64,000 bases of DNA from Ruegeria sediminis (GTDB taxonomy: Bacteria; Pseudomonadota; Alphaproteobacteria; Rhodobacterales; Rhodobacteraceae), in the NCBI RefSeq assembly GCF_005938215.1, contig NZ_VCPD01000001.1, forward strand, positions 372,001 to 436,000, in the 5' to 3' direction. The translations under genes were made by a program, and so were the position numbers. Positions within the stretch are counted from its first letter, which is position 1, and every line of letters starts with the position of its first letter. This document shows positions 18,193 to 30,393 of this stretch, piece after piece. The notes beneath the pieces were generated by a model. The model was not told the DNA's origin, ran no database searches, and worked only from the letters and a program-made list of their open reading frames with translations.

Positions 18193-19182
18193 TCAGGCCC
18201 TGCGCGCCTTGCCCCGTCCCTTCAGCACCCCGGATTCCAGAATGATCTCGGACACCAGGTGCTCGCGCCGGTAGGCCATGACATGCACGCCGGCGACGCC
18301 AGCGATCTCCTTGATCTGCTGGATCAGTTCGATGCAGATCTTCTTGCCCTCGTCAGCGGGTTTCTCGGCCTTTTCCATGCGCTCGATCACGTGGTCCGGG
18401 ATGTGGATGCCCGGCACATTCGACCGCATCCAGCGCGCCGCCTTGGCCGAGGCGACCGGCCCGACCCCGGCGATGATGTACACCTCCTTGTCCAGACCCT
18501 CGTCCCGCACCCGCGTCATGAACTTCTCGAACAGCGGAATGTCGTAGATATAGTTGGTCTGGATGTACTCGGCCCCCGCCTCCACCTTCTTGGCCAGTCG
18601 GTTCGGGCGCCATTCGTAAGGCGGGATGCACGGGTTTTCGGCCGCGCCCAGGAACAGCTGCGGCGGCCGCGTGATCTTGCGCCCGGACAGGAACTTGCCC
18701 TGATCCCGCATCGTGCGGATCGTGCGCAGCAAGGTCAGCGAGTCGAAATCGAACACGGGCTTCGCCCCCGGCTGGTCGCCGACGCCGACCCCGTCCCCGG
18801 TCAGGCACAGGACGTTGGTCACGCCCAATGCGGCCGCCCCCAGCACGTCGCCCTGGATCGCGATGCGGTTCCGGTCGCGGCACGAGATCTGGTAGACCGG
18901 CGAATAGCCCGCCCGCGTCAGCAATGCGCAGATCCCGATCGAGGACATGTGGCAGTTCGCGCCCGACGCATCGGTCGCGTTGATGGCGTCCGCCACCTCG
19001 CCCAAAGGCTGCGCCGCGTCATAGACATCCGCGGGGTCGGCGCTGTCCGGCGGGTTGAGTTCCGCCGTCACCGCGAACCGGCCCGAGCGCAGGACGCGTT
19101 CCAGCCGGCTGTGGGAAACGAATCCCTCGGGCGCGGGCACATAGCCCGAAGCGGTGATGTCCTTTTCTCCTGCCGGGCTCAT
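18193..19182 (-). CDS. metF: Methylenetetrahydrofolate reductase catalytic domain (split MTHFR)
   Basis: 329-residue FAD-dependent TIM-barrel protein of the methylenetetrahydrofolate reductase family, which makes 5-methyl-THF for methionine synthesis or runs one-carbon oxidation. Family segments seen are FAVTAELNPPDS at the N-terminus, NATDASGANCHMSS, VLCLTGDG (about residue 125) and IIAGVGPVASAKAARWM. The start at 19182 overlaps the stop of the upstream zinc-binding gene by four bases. The protein carries no C-terminal domain itself; that part is encoded by the upstream gene, so the two presumably form one enzyme. Confidence 0.88.
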   Translation of the reverse strand: MSPAGEKDITASGYVPAPEGFVSHSRLERVLRSGRFAVTAELNPPDSADPADVYDAAQPLGEVADAINATDASGANCHMSSIGICALLTRAGYSPVYQISCRDRNRIAIQGDVLGAAALGVTNVLCLTGDGVGVGDQPGAKPVFDFDSLTLLRTIRTMRDQGKFLSGRKITRPPQLFLGAAENPCIPPYEWRPNRLAKKVEAGAEYIQTNYIYDIPLFEKFMTRVRDEGLDKEVYIIAGVGPVASAKAARWMRSNVPGIHIPDHVIERMEKAEKPADEGKKICIELIQQIKEIAGVAGVHVMAYRREHLVSEIILESGVLKGRGKARRA

Positions 19183-19769
19183 TTCCGCGCCTCCTGGCTG
19201 GTCGCGCGCGGCGGTTCCTCGGCCAGCGGCGCTGCGGACGGCTCGGTCTTGCGCGCCTCGGGAAAGGCCTGCGCCAGGGTCAGCCGCGCGGCGTCGCGCG
19301 CCTCTCGCCGTTTCGCGGCGATCTCGCGGCTCACCCGCAGCCACGACGACGACCCGCGCAACGAGTGTTCGACCGGCGGCAGGACCTGCTTGATCTTCTC
19401 CGGCCCTTCGCGCATCCGGCTTGCCCCGTCCCAGGCCAGCGCCCAGACGCATTTCATCTCGGGCTTGACCTCGCAGAAGCCGCCCTCTCTCACGCCGCCG
19501 CACGGCCCGTTGCGCAGCTGCTTGGGGCAGTTCATCGGGCAGGACATGCCGGTCGAGGACAGGACGCACTGGCCGCACATCTTGCAGTCGAACAACAAAA
19601 CCTTGACGCCCTTTTCGACCAGCGCGATCGGACGCTCGACACGGTTGTATCCGATTTTCGCGAACAGCGGATCAAGCGCCACCATGCCCTGTTCGACGCG
19701 CTTGTAGATCCACTCGAACGCGCGCGCGTGGCGTATGGCGAAGAGGCGCACTCGGTACATGGCGTTCAT
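19179..19769 (-). CDS. MTHFR-associated cysteine-rich C-terminal domain protein
   Basis: 196-residue protein holding the domain found fused to the C-terminus of some methylenetetrahydrofolate reductases. Its core (residues about 60-100) carries nine Cys in a row of motifs: FDCKMCGQCVL, GMSCPMNCPK, NGPCGG and GFCEV, which look like a metal- or iron-sulfur-binding site. The basic N-terminal helix and a charged, Ala/Arg-rich C-terminal tail flank it. The downstream metF-like gene overlaps its stop by four bases (ATGA), so a complex is likely. Whether the cluster is zinc or iron-sulfur cannot be decided from sequence. Confidence 0.85.
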   Translation of the reverse strand: MNAMYRVRLFAIRHARAFEWIYKRVEQGMVALDPLFAKIGYNRVERPIALVEKGVKVLLFDCKMCGQCVLSSTGMSCPMNCPKQLRNGPCGGVREGGFCEVKPEMKCVWALAWDGASRMREGPEKIKQVLPPVEHSLRGSSSWLRVSREIAAKRREARDAARLTLAQAFPEARKTEPSAAPLAEEPPRATSQEARK

Positions 19770-19984
19770 CCCCTCGATGTGCCTGCCGGCATATGGCCCT
19801 GAGCCGGATTACCTTTTCCCCGACAAAAGGTTAAGCAACCGGAACTTCAGTCTACACCCCGGCTTTTCCGCAGATCAAGAAATGGTTTTCCGCGGTTGAT
19901 GCTGCGACCCCTCGTGCCCAACCGGCCGGGCCTTTCGCGAAGTGGCGCTTGAACATGCCCCGCAGTCCCGCTACGCAATCGCCC

Positions 19985-20917
19985 ATGCGGATCATCCGGG
20001 ACTACCAATTCGTCGAACCAGAGGACCGCGGCGCCAGCGTCGCGATCGGCAATTTCGACGGCGTGCATATCGGCCACCGGTCGGTGATCGAGCTGGCGCG
20101 AAAGGCCGCGCCCGAGGCGCCCTTGGGCGTCCTGACCTTCGAGCCGCATCCGCGCGAATTCTTCGCGCCCGAAAGTCCGCCGTTCCGGCTGATGCGCGGC
20201 GGCACCCGCGCGCACCGCCTGCAGAAGCTTGGGGTCGAGAAGCTTTACGAGCTGCCGTTCAACGCGGCGCTCGCGGGCCTGTCGCCCGAGGAATTCGCCC
20301 GGAACGTGATCTGCGATGGCCTGGGCCTCGCCCATGTGGTCGTGGGCGCCGATTTCTGTTTCGGCAAGGGACGCAGCGGCGATGCCGACGACATGGTCCG
20401 GTTTGGCCGCGAGATGGGCTTTGGCATCACCATCGCGCCACTGATGGAGCGGTCGGAGAACGTCGTCTCCTCGACCGCAATCCGCACCGCGCTGAGCGAG
20501 GGCCGCCCCCGCGACGCGGCCACCATGCTGGGGCACTGGCACCGGATCGAGGGCGTGGTGATCGGTGGCGAACAGCGCGGGCGCGAATTGGGCTTTCCCA
20601 CCGCCAACATGTCGATCGAAGGGCTTCACCAGCCCAAGTTCGGCGTTTACGCGGTGCTGGTCGATGTGCTGGACGGGCCGCATCAGGGCAGCTACCACGG
20701 CGCGGCCTCGGTCGGCACGCGCCCGATGTTCAAGGGCGAACAGCCCAATATCGAAACCTTCCTGTTCGACTTTTCCGGCGATCTCTACGGCGCCACGCTG
20801 TCCGTGGGCCTGGTGGATTTCCTGCGCCCCGAGATGACCTTCGACGGCGTGGACGCGCTGGTGCGGCAGATGCAGGACGACTGCGCCAGGGCGCGGGACA
20901 TTCTGGCCGCGCCATGA
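19985..20917 (+). CDS. ribF: Bifunctional riboflavin kinase/FAD synthetase RibF
   Basis: 310-residue enzyme that phosphorylates riboflavin to FMN and adenylylates FMN to FAD. The N-terminal nucleotidyltransferase domain shows IGNFDGVHIGH (residues about 18-28) and the later VSSTAIRTAL; the C-terminal riboflavin kinase domain has RGRELGFPTANM and GVYAV, then SVGTRPMF. ATG 19985 gives the usual family N-terminus (MRIIRDYQF); ATGs at 19949 and 19955 would add a short tail. Its stop overlaps the next gene's ATG by four bases, forming an operon with the cysteine-cluster protein and threonine aldolase. Confidence 0.96.
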   Translation: MRIIRDYQFVEPEDRGASVAIGNFDGVHIGHRSVIELARKAAPEAPLGVLTFEPHPREFFAPESPPFRLMRGGTRAHRLQKLGVEKLYELPFNAALAGLSPEEFARNVICDGLGLAHVVVGADFCFGKGRSGDADDMVRFGREMGFGITIAPLMERSENVVSSTAIRTALSEGRPRDAATMLGHWHRIEGVVIGGEQRGRELGFPTANMSIEGLHQPKFGVYAVLVDVLDGPHQGSYHGAASVGTRPMFKGEQPNIETFLFDFSGDLYGATLSVGLVDFLRPEMTFDGVDALVRQMQDDCARARDILAAP

Positions 20918-21387
20918 AGAAGGATCCGATCGACCGTTCCGGCCTCGCGCCGCGCTTCTGGGAACGCAAGCCGCTCAGGAACCTCAACGAGCAGGAGTGG
21001 GAGGCGCTCTGCGACGGCTGCGGCAAATGCTGCCTCAACAAGCTCGAGGACGAGGACAGCGGCGTCGTTGCGCTGACCTGCGTGGCCTGCCGCCTGCTGG
21101 ACGACGAAACCTGCCGCTGCACGCAATACGAGATCCGGCACCAGTTCGTCCCGGAATGCATCGTCCTGAAGCCCGACAACCTGGACACCCACGCCTACTG
21201 GATGCCCCGAACCTGCGCCTACCGGCTGCTGTGGGAGGGCAAGCCGCTTTACGACTGGCACCCGCTGATTTCCGGCACCCCGGACAGCGTGCATGCGGCG
21301 GGCGTGTCGGCTCGGGGCCGGACGGTCTCGGAATTCGAAACCCCCGAGGAAGAGTGGGAAGACTACATAATCGAGGAGCCGACCTGA
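20914..21387 (+). CDS. YcgN-family cysteine-cluster protein
   Basis: 157-residue protein of the YcgN/YkgJ-type zinc- or iron-chelating family. Cysteines form the pattern CDGCGKCCLNK (about residues 28-38), then CVACRLLD, CRC and a later EC and TC, typical of a metal-binding site. It is predicted cytoplasmic. Function is unknown in the family. The start overlaps the ribF stop by four bases and its stop overlaps the threonine aldolase start by one base, so all three genes are co-translated. Confidence 0.88.
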   Translation: MKKDPIDRSGLAPRFWERKPLRNLNEQEWEALCDGCGKCCLNKLEDEDSGVVALTCVACRLLDDETCRCTQYEIRHQFVPECIVLKPDNLDTHAYWMPRTCAYRLLWEGKPLYDWHPLISGTPDSVHAAGVSARGRTVSEFETPEEEWEDYIIEEPT

Positions 21388-22424
21388 TGTTCTTTGCCTC
21401 CGACAATTCCGGACCCGTGCATCCCGAGGTGCTGCAGGCGCTGGCCGAAGCCAACCAGGGCTACGCGATGGCCTATGGCGCCGACGCGCTGATGAACGAG
21501 GTGCGCGACCACATCCGCGGCATCTTCGATGCGCCCGGCGCTGCGGTCTATCTGGTGGCGACCGGGACGGCGGCGAATGTACTGGCGCTGGCGACGCTGG
21601 CGCAGCCCTGGCAGACGATCTTCTGCTCGCCCGTCGCCCATATCCACGAGGACGAGTGCAACGCGCCCGAATTCTACAGCGGCGCCAAGCTGACCCTCGT
21701 TCCCGGCGGCGACAAGATGACACCCGAGGCGCTGCGCGGCGCGATCGCCGCGGAGGAAACCCGCGGCGTGCACGGGCCGCAGCGCGGGCCGGTCTCGATC
21801 ACGCAGGTGACCGAGCGGGGCTCGGTCTATTCCCTGGACGAGTTGCGGGCGCTTTGCGGCGTGGCCAAGGAATACGGCCTGCCCGTCCACATGGACGGCG
21901 CACGTTTCGCCAACGCGCTGGTCGCGCTCGACTGCTCGCCCGCCGAGATGACGTGGAAGGCGGGCGTCGATGCGGTCAGCTTCGGCGGCACCAAGAACGG
22001 GCTGATGGGGGTCGAGGCGGTGATCTTCTTCGACGAATCCAAGGCCTGGGAATTCGAATTGCGCCGCAAACGCGGAGCGCATCTGTTCTCGAAACACCGC
22101 TATCTCTCGGCGCAGATGGCCGCCTACCTGCAGGATGACCTCTGGCTGACCTCGGCGCGCCGGGCCAATGCAAACTGCGCGCGGCTCGTCGAGGGGCTGC
22201 GCGCGGCGGGCGCGGACTTCCTGCACGAGCCGCAGGCCAACATCGTCTTCGCAAGCTTCCCCCGCGGCACCCACAAGCGTCTGCACAAGGCCGGAGCGGT
22301 CTACCACCTGTGGGGCGCGCAACTGGAAGGCGACGACGAGGACGAGCCGCTGGCCTGCCGCCTTGTCTGCGACTGGTCGCTCGGCGGCGATCAGATCGAC
22401 CGCTTCATCTCTCTGCTGGCGTGA
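21387..22424 (+). CDS. ltaE: Low-specificity L-threonine aldolase (PLP)
   Basis: 345-residue fold-type I PLP enzyme, similar to L-threonine/L-allo-threonine aldolase, which splits threonine-type beta-hydroxy amino acids to glycine and an aldehyde. The Schiff-base Lys is Lys203 in SFGGTKNGLMG; other family segments are FASDNSGPVHPEV at the N-terminus, HIHEDECNAPE, and HMDGARFANAL with the cofactor-binding Asp. It is the last gene of the ribF operon, and its stop directly abuts the stop of a convergent hydrolase gene with no gap. Confidence 0.9.
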   Translation: MFFASDNSGPVHPEVLQALAEANQGYAMAYGADALMNEVRDHIRGIFDAPGAAVYLVATGTAANVLALATLAQPWQTIFCSPVAHIHEDECNAPEFYSGAKLTLVPGGDKMTPEALRGAIAAEETRGVHGPQRGPVSITQVTERGSVYSLDELRALCGVAKEYGLPVHMDGARFANALVALDCSPAEMTWKAGVDAVSFGGTKNGLMGVEAVIFFDESKAWEFELRRKRGAHLFSKHRYLSAQMAAYLQDDLWLTSARRANANCARLVEGLRAAGADFLHEPQANIVFASFPRGTHKRLHKAGAVYHLWGAQLEGDDEDEPLACRLVCDWSLGGDQIDRFISLLA

Positions 22425-23237
22425 TCAGACCCGCGCCCACAGGGCGCGTATCTTCCCGGCGGTCTCGGCAGGATGCGAGATCGGCAGCATGTGCCCCGCC
22501 CCGTCGATCACCAGGCTTTCCGCGTCCGGCAGGCGCCGGGCCAGACCCTCGTTGATCGCCGTCATCACCGGATGGGTCAGCGACCCGCGCAGCAGCAGCA
22601 CGGGCATCGCCGCGCGGTCCAGGACACCCGGCTGCAGCAACCCGGCTCGATCGTCGAACAGCGCCGGATCGACGAACGGGACCACGTGGATGCCCCGGAT
22701 CATCGCGGCCCGCGTGCTTTCGGGCAGTTGCGGCCAGCGGGGGCTGTCCTCGGTGCTCCACATGCGGTTGAAAAGCCGCGCCGCAAGCGCCTCGTCCCCT
22801 TCGGCCATCGCATCCAGGTAGGGTTCGGCGTCGCGATGGTGCAAATCGATCAGGTCCGGCGCATCGCGCTTGGCGACCGCAAAGAACACCGGCTCGATCA
22901 GCACGACGCTGCGCACCAGGTCCGGGTGCTGCACCGCCAGGCGCAAGGCGACCGTCGCGCCGAAGGAATGGCCGATCACGTCCATCGGCCCGCTCAGCTG
23001 CGTTTCCGCGATGTCGGTGATCCGGTCCTGAAAGTCGCCCTGCCTGTCCCAGTCCCGGCTGCGCCCGTGCGACAACATGTCGGGGGCCACGAACGTCGCC
23101 TCCTGCCCCAGCTCTCCGGCCAGCCCCTTCCACGCGCCCGAATGGGCGATGGTGCAGTGCAGCGCCAGAACCCGGCGCGGCCCCTGGCCCAGATGGCGCA
23201 CATGCGGGGTCTGCGGCAGCAGGGCCACATCCTTCAT
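22425..23237 (-). CDS. Alpha/beta hydrolase
   Basis: 270-residue cytoplasmic hydrolase. The nucleophile elbow GHSFGA gives Ser91, the acid is probably the Asp in the segment before DAESLVIDG and the His lies in GAGHMLPISH near residue 250. The oxyanion segment VLALHCTIAHSGAW is unusual in having Cys after His. It is coupled by a four-base overlap to the upstream HCCA-isomerase-like gene, suggesting both act on related aromatic or reactive metabolites. Substrate unknown. Confidence 0.82.
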   Translation of the reverse strand: MKDVALLPQTPHVRHLGQGPRRVLALHCTIAHSGAWKGLAGELGQEATFVAPDMLSHGRSRDWDRQGDFQDRITDIAETQLSGPMDVIGHSFGATVALRLAVQHPDLVRSVVLIEPVFFAVAKRDAPDLIDLHHRDAEPYLDAMAEGDEALAARLFNRMWSTEDSPRWPQLPESTRAAMIRGIHVVPFVDPALFDDRAGLLQPGVLDRAAMPVLLLRGSLTHPVMTAINEGLARRLPDAESLVIDGAGHMLPISHPAETAGKIRALWARV

Positions 23238-23836
23238 CCCCGGGTCTCCGCCAGATGCGCGTCCAGGTCGTCCAGCCGGTCCTGCCCCCAGAACCTCTGC
23301 CCGTCGCTGGTGATGTAGAACGGCGCGCCGAAGACGCCGCGCTCCACCGCTTCCTCCAGGTTGGCTGCATAGGTCTCGGCCCCCGCCAGCAGGCCACTGT
23401 CGGCCAGCTTGGGGTCGAAACCCGCGGCTTCGAGACAGTCCCGGATCACCGCATCCTCGGCGATGTCCTTTTCCTCGGCCCAGCAGGCGCGCAGGATCGA
23501 ATGGCACAGCTTGCCCAGGTCGCCGCCGCCGTCACGGCTGGCGGCAATGATCGCGTAAGAGGACGGCGCGGGGTTGGTCGGCCAATGCGCGGGCTTCAGG
23601 TTGAGTTTCATGCCCAGCTTTTTCGCCTGCCGCTGCATCTCCTGCAGGCGGTATTCCTGGCGCGAGGGGTGGCGGTCCTTGGGTGGCGTGCCGCCGGTGC
23701 GCCCGAACAGCGCCACGATGTCCAGCGGCTTGTAGGCGATGGTCGCGCCATTTTTCGCTGCGATCTCTTCCAGCCTGGTGCCGGCCAGGTAGGAATACGG
23801 CGAGAGTGTCGCAAAAAAGTAGTCAATATCGGCCAT
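23234..23836 (-). CDS. 2-hydroxychromene-2-carboxylate isomerase / DsbA-fold protein
   Basis: 200-residue thioredoxin-fold protein of the HCCA isomerase (kappa-class GST-like) family. The N-terminal YFFATLSPYSYLAG carries Ser12 where DsbA has its catalytic Cys, as expected for glutathione-dependent isomerases; the cis-Pro region is GVFGAPFYI near residue 173. The family includes the naphthalene-pathway isomerase, but many members are of unknown role. Start 23836 gives MADIDYFF; the longer frame adds an unlikely tail. It precedes and overlaps the hydrolase gene and is divergent from prs. Confidence 0.87.
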   Translation of the reverse strand: MADIDYFFATLSPYSYLAGTRLEEIAAKNGATIAYKPLDIVALFGRTGGTPPKDRHPSRQEYRLQEMQRQAKKLGMKLNLKPAHWPTNPAPSSYAIIAASRDGGGDLGKLCHSILRACWAEEKDIAEDAVIRDCLEAAGFDPKLADSGLLAGAETYAANLEEAVERGVFGAPFYITSDGQRFWGQDRLDDLDAHLAETRG

Positions 23837-23943
23837 GTTCACTTTCTCCGCGCCGTTAGCTTTGCTGAACGGTACGCCCATGCTAAGCGGTGTCAACATC
23901 ACGAATCTGTCACAAAGCGCCTGCTGCCCGGGGATCACAGACA

Positions 23944-24963
23944 ATGCCGACACTCAACGAACCCAAGCTCATCGCTGGGAACGCCAACCTTCCGCTTGCC
24001 GAATCCATCGCCCGCCGGATGAGCCTCTATCGCGGTGTCGATCAGGGTCTGGTCGATGCGCGGGTCGAGCGTTTCAACGATGGCGAGATCTTCGTCGAGG
24101 TGTTCGAGAACGTCCGCGGCGAGGACATGTTCATCATCCAGCCGACCTCGAACCCGGCCAACGACAACCTGATGGAACTGCTGATCATCGCCGACGCGCT
24201 GCGCCGGTCGTCGGCTGCGCGCATCACCGCCGTGATCCCCTATTTCGGCTATGCACGCCAGGACCGCCGCACCAAGGCCCGCACCCCGATCTCGGCCAAG
24301 CTGGTGGCCAACATGCTGACCGGCGCCGGCATCGAACGGATTCTGACGATGGATCTGCACGCCGCGCAGATCCAGGGCTTTTTCGACATGCCTGTGGACA
24401 ACCTCTATGCCTCGCCGATCTTCGCGCTGGACGTGCGGAACCATTTTAAAAGCCAGATGGATGACCTGATGGTGGTCTCGCCCGACGTGGGCGGCGTGGC
24501 CCGCGCCCGCGAACTGGCCAAGCGCATCAACGCGCCGCTTTCGATCGTGGACAAGCGCCGCGAAAAGCCCGGTGAAGTGGCCGAGATGACGGTGATCGGC
24601 GAAGTGAAGGACAAGATCTGCCTGATCGTGGACGACATCTGCGACACCGCCGGCACGCTCTGCAAGGCGGCGCAGATCCTGATGGATAACGGCGCGAAGG
24701 AGGTCCACTCCTACATCAGCCACGGCGTCATGAGCGGCCCCGCGGTCGAGCGCGTGACCGGTTCGGTGATGAAATCGCTGGTGATCACCGACTCGATCCA
24801 GCCGACCGACGCGATCCTGAAGGCCCCGAACATCCGCGTGGTGCCGACCGCGCCGATCTTCACCCAGGCGATCCTGAACATCTGGAACGGCACCTCGGTC
24901 TCGTCGCTGTTCGAAGACAAGACCCTGATCCCGATCTACGAGACCTTCTATCGGTCCAACTGA
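23944..24963 (+). CDS. prs: Ribose-phosphate pyrophosphokinase
   Basis: 339-residue PRPP synthetase that transfers diphosphate from ATP to ribose 5-phosphate, giving PRPP for purines, pyrimidines, His, Trp and NAD. Typical segments are [31 protein letters not shown] (ATP site), [13 protein letters not shown] (flag region) and the PRPP loop [11 protein letters not shown] near residue 220. Length is normal for alphaproteobacteria. The start at 23944 gives MPTLNEPKL; upstream in-frame codons are in the divergent promoter region. A terminator follows the stop. Confidence 0.98.
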   Translation: MPTLNEPKLIAGNANLPLAESIARRMSLYRGVDQGLVDARVERFNDGEIFVEVFENVRGEDMFIIQPTSNPANDNLMELLIIADALRRSSAARITAVIPYFGYARQDRRTKARTPISAKLVANMLTGAGIERILTMDLHAAQIQGFFDMPVDNLYASPIFALDVRNHFKSQMDDLMVVSPDVGGVARARELAKRINAPLSIVDKRREKPGEVAEMTVIGEVKDKICLIVDDICDTAGTLCKAAQILMDNGAKEVHSYISHGVMSGPAVERVTGSVMKSLVITDSIQPTDAILKAPNIRVVPTAPIFTQAILNIWNGTSVSSLFEDKTLIPIYETFYRSN

Positions 24964-24970
24964 CTTGAAA

Positions 24971-25003
24971 GGGCGGCCCCACCGGGCCGCCCGATGACGT
25001 TTT
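24971..25003 (+). terminator. Probable terminator after prs
   Basis: Stem GGGCGGCCC / GGGCCGCCC around a four-base loop, then GATGACGTTTT. The T-run is short and offset, so strength is uncertain. Confidence 0.6.
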
Positions 25004-25051
25004 CGCAGCGGCGCACGGTCCGCGACATGCGCCCCGCGACCCGGTGCGGTA

Positions 25052-25549
25052 TCAGAACCGGAAGCCGACGCTGACGCCCGCGACGATCGCCGTGTCGCCG
25101 TCCACCCAATCGACGTTGACCTCGGGTTTCAGGGTGTAGTCGGTCAGTTCGAACTCATAGCCGACCCCGGCGCGGAACAGGAATTCCTCCTCGCTGTCTT
25201 CGATCTCGACTCCGGGCATGGCGGTCAACTGCCAGTTGGTTTCACCGAGGTTGAAGACCACCGGCGCGCCGACGATCCAGGCGTCGAGCGGTTCGTTCGC
25301 ATATTCCGCAAGAACGCCGAACGACACCCTGTGGGTGATGGCATATCGGTACTGCACCCCCGCCGAGAACACGGTCTCGCTGCTTCCGTGATGGTCCGCA
25401 TGGGTGCCGCCCAGAAAGACCTCGATGATGTGCGGGCCGTGCTCGGCCACCTCGAATCCATAGGTGGCGTCGTCGGCCAGGGTTTGACCTGGCGCATGGG
25501 TCAACGCGGCAACAACAGGCAAAAGCAGAATTCGGGTCGTCCGGCGCAT
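25052..25549 (-). CDS. Small exported beta-barrel-like protein
   Basis: 165-residue protein with a signal peptide (cut after about residue 25, LADDA) and an all-beta, alternating pattern of aromatic and polar residues in the mature part (for example VQYRYAITHRVSFGVLAEY and FRAGVGYEFELTDYTLKPEV, quoted in parts). It ends in VGFRF, the terminal Phe typical of outer-membrane barrel proteins recognised by the BAM machinery. The size suits a small eight-strand barrel. Function unknown. It is a single gene convergent with prs. Confidence 0.72.
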   Translation of the reverse strand: MRRTTRILLLPVVAALTHAPGQTLADDATYGFEVAEHGPHIIEVFLGGTHADHHGSSETVFSAGVQYRYAITHRVSFGVLAEYANEPLDAWIVGAPVVFNLGETNWQLTAMPGVEIEDSEEEFLFRAGVGYEFELTDYTLKPEVNVDWVDGDTAIVAGVSVGFRF

Positions 25550-25632
25550 TTGACATCCCCCTCCCAGAAGGCAGCATCAACAATTTGATCGGATTGGCGC
25601 CATTTCGGAGATAATTCTGTTAAACGCCGATC

Positions 25633-25983
25633 CTACGAAATCTCCCAATCATCCACATGCGGCACTTCCCCGAACGCGGTCCAGGCGACGCGGATGCGTG
25701 CGATGCGGGTGTCGGACCAGGTGCGGAACACCGCCTCGAACCCTTCGCAGGTGATGTTTTCCGCCTTCACCTCGGCCCGCAGCGCCGATGACGTGTCCAC
25801 ATCCCAAAGCGCGACGCCGATCTGGACCGCCGGCGGCGAACGAAAACCCTCGCTGAAACGGATGGCCGACCGCCGTTCGCGCGGCCCCTTGCCCGTCCAC
25901 ATGTCGCCGCCGTCTGCGAATTCCGAAAACAAGATCTCTTCGCCCTGATCAATGCCGATGGGATGGCTTCGAAAACTCTTCAT
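25633..25983 (-). CDS. H-type lectin domain protein
   Basis: 116-residue protein matching the H-type lectin fold seen in snail agglutinin and in small bacterial proteins: hallmarks are GEEILFSEF near the N-terminus, MWTGKGPRERR, PPAVQIGVALWDVD and a closing RIRVAWTAFG strand. No signal peptide is apparent. ATG 25983 fits the family N-terminus; an ATG at 26016 would add 11 residues and neither has a strong ribosome site. It follows atpC on the same strand after the ATP synthase terminator, an arrangement I associate with Rhodobacterales. Ligand unknown. Confidence 0.75.
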   Translation of the reverse strand: MKSFRSHPIGIDQGEEILFSEFADGGDMWTGKGPRERRSAIRFSEGFRSPPAVQIGVALWDVDTSSALRAEVKAENITCEGFEAVFRTWSDTRIARIRVAWTAFGEVPHVDDWEIS

Positions 25984-26042
25984 TACCAAATCAAAACTGA
26001 CAATTTGATGAACCATAACCCGCGATTCCCCCAAATCGCTAC

Positions 26043-26075
26043 AAAAAAGACGGCCCCGCCAAAAGCAGGGCCGTC
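26043..26075 (-). terminator. Rho-independent terminator of the ATP synthase operon
   Basis: On the minus strand GACGGCCC and GGGCCGTC form an 8-bp stem around an 11-base loop, followed by TTTTTT. It lies about 25 bases past the atpC stop. Confidence 0.88.
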
Positions 26076-26100
26076 CAGCGTTTCATTCAGGTCACGAGCC

Positions 26101-26511
26101 TTACAGGCTCATATGCGTTCCCAGGGCTTCCATGTCGGCCAGCAGCTTGGCTGCATCATCGACAATGCTCGGGTGCTCCTGCCCCTTGGCGGCTTCGTGC
26201 GAAGCGCGCGCCTCGGCGATCAGATCGTCCAGTTGCGCACGGGTCATTTCGCCGACGGGGATGGCCTTTTCGGCCAGCACCGACAGGGCATCGCCATTGA
26301 TCTGGGCGAACCCGCCGGTCACCAGGTACTCGCTGGAGCCTTCGGGCGCTTCGACCTTCAGGATGCCCGGGCGCAGCGTGGTGATGGTGGGGGAATGATC
26401 GGGCATCGCCGTCATGTCCCCGTCCGCGCCGGGAATCTGGACCGCGGTCACCTGAAGCGAAGCAAGGCTCCGCTCCGGGCTCACGAGGTCGAATTGCATC
26501 GTGTTTGCCAT
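26101..26511 (-). CDS. atpC: F1 ATP synthase epsilon subunit
   Basis: 136-residue epsilon subunit of the rotor stalk, joining gamma to the c-ring and able to inhibit hydrolysis through its C-terminal helices. The N-terminal beta-sandwich has [35 protein letters not shown] and [12 protein letters not shown], all diagnostic; the C-terminal helical hairpin is Ala-rich. It is the last gene of the atpHAGDC operon, 12 bases after atpD, and is followed by the operon terminator. Confidence 0.97.
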   Translation of the reverse strand: MANTMQFDLVSPERSLASLQVTAVQIPGADGDMTAMPDHSPTITTLRPGILKVEAPEGSSEYLVTGGFAQINGDALSVLAEKAIPVGEMTRAQLDDLIAEARASHEAAKGQEHPSIVDDAAKLLADMEALGTHMSL

Positions 26512-26523
26512 CAGGTTTACTCC

Positions 26524-27966
<1,443 letters not shown>

Positions 27967-28842
27967 TTACAGCGCTTCGGCGCCGGAAATAATTTCAATC
28001 AGCTCGTTGGTGATCACGGCCTGACGCGAGCGGTTGAACTGGATGGTCAGCTTTTCGATCATCTCGCCCGCGTTGCGGGTCGCGTTGTCCATCGCGCTCA
28101 TCCGGGCACCCTGTTCGGATGCGCCATTCTCCAGCAGGGCCGAGAAGATCTGGGTCGCCACGCCGCGGGGCAGCAGGTCGGCCAGGATCCGCTCTTCGCC
28201 GGGCTCGTAGTCATACACCGCGCCCCCGGTGTCCTCCTCGACTTCCTCGAAGGAGGCCGGGATGATCTGCTGCGCCGTCGGGATCTGGGTGACGACGTTC
28301 TGGAACTTCGCGTAGAAGATCGTCGCGACGTCGAACTCTTCACCGTCGAACCGGGTCAGGATGTCCTTGGCGATGTCCTGCGCATTGGCATAGCCGATGC
28401 GCTTGACGTCGCTCAGGTCGATGTGCCCCACGAACAGATTGCTGTATTCACGCTTCAGCGCGTCGCGGCCCTTCTTGCCGACGGTGATGATCTTGACCGT
28501 CTTGCCCTTGGCGGACAGTTCGTCCGCCTTGGCGCGCGCCAGCTTGGCGATGTTCGAGTTGAACCCGCCGCAAAGCCCGCGTTCGGCCGTCATCACGATC
28601 AGCAGCTGAACCTGGTCGCTGCCCGTGCCGCGAAGCAGTTTCGGGGCGCTGTCGCTGTCCCCGACCGAAGCCGCCAGCCCCGCCATCACGGCATTGAACT
28701 GCTCGGCATAGGGGCGGGCGTTCTCGGCAGCTTCCTGGGCGCGGCGCAGTTTTGCCGCCGCGACCATCTGCATCGCTTTGGTGATCTTGCGGGTCGATTT
28801 GACCGACTCGATCCTGTTTTTTAGGTCCTTAAGACTTGGCAT
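27967..28842 (-). CDS. atpG: F1 ATP synthase gamma subunit
   Basis: 291-residue central-stalk subunit that couples proton-driven rotation to the three beta sites. The N-terminal helix has [24 protein letters not shown] (quoted in part), the Rossmann-like middle has [11 protein letters not shown], and the C-terminal helix ends with [10 protein letters not shown] and [19 protein letters not shown] (quoted in part). Family length is normal. It sits between atpA (12-base gap) and atpD. Confidence 0.98.
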   Translation of the reverse strand: MPSLKDLKNRIESVKSTRKITKAMQMVAAAKLRRAQEAAENARPYAEQFNAVMAGLAASVGDSDSAPKLLRGTGSDQVQLLIVMTAERGLCGGFNSNIAKLARAKADELSAKGKTVKIITVGKKGRDALKREYSNLFVGHIDLSDVKRIGYANAQDIAKDILTRFDGEEFDVATIFYAKFQNVVTQIPTAQQIIPASFEEVEEDTGGAVYDYEPGEERILADLLPRGVATQIFSALLENGASEQGARMSAMDNATRNAGEMIEKLTIQFNRSRQAVITNELIEIISGAEAL

Positions 28843-28854
28843 TGCCGCATCTCC

Positions 28855-30393
<1,539 letters not shown>

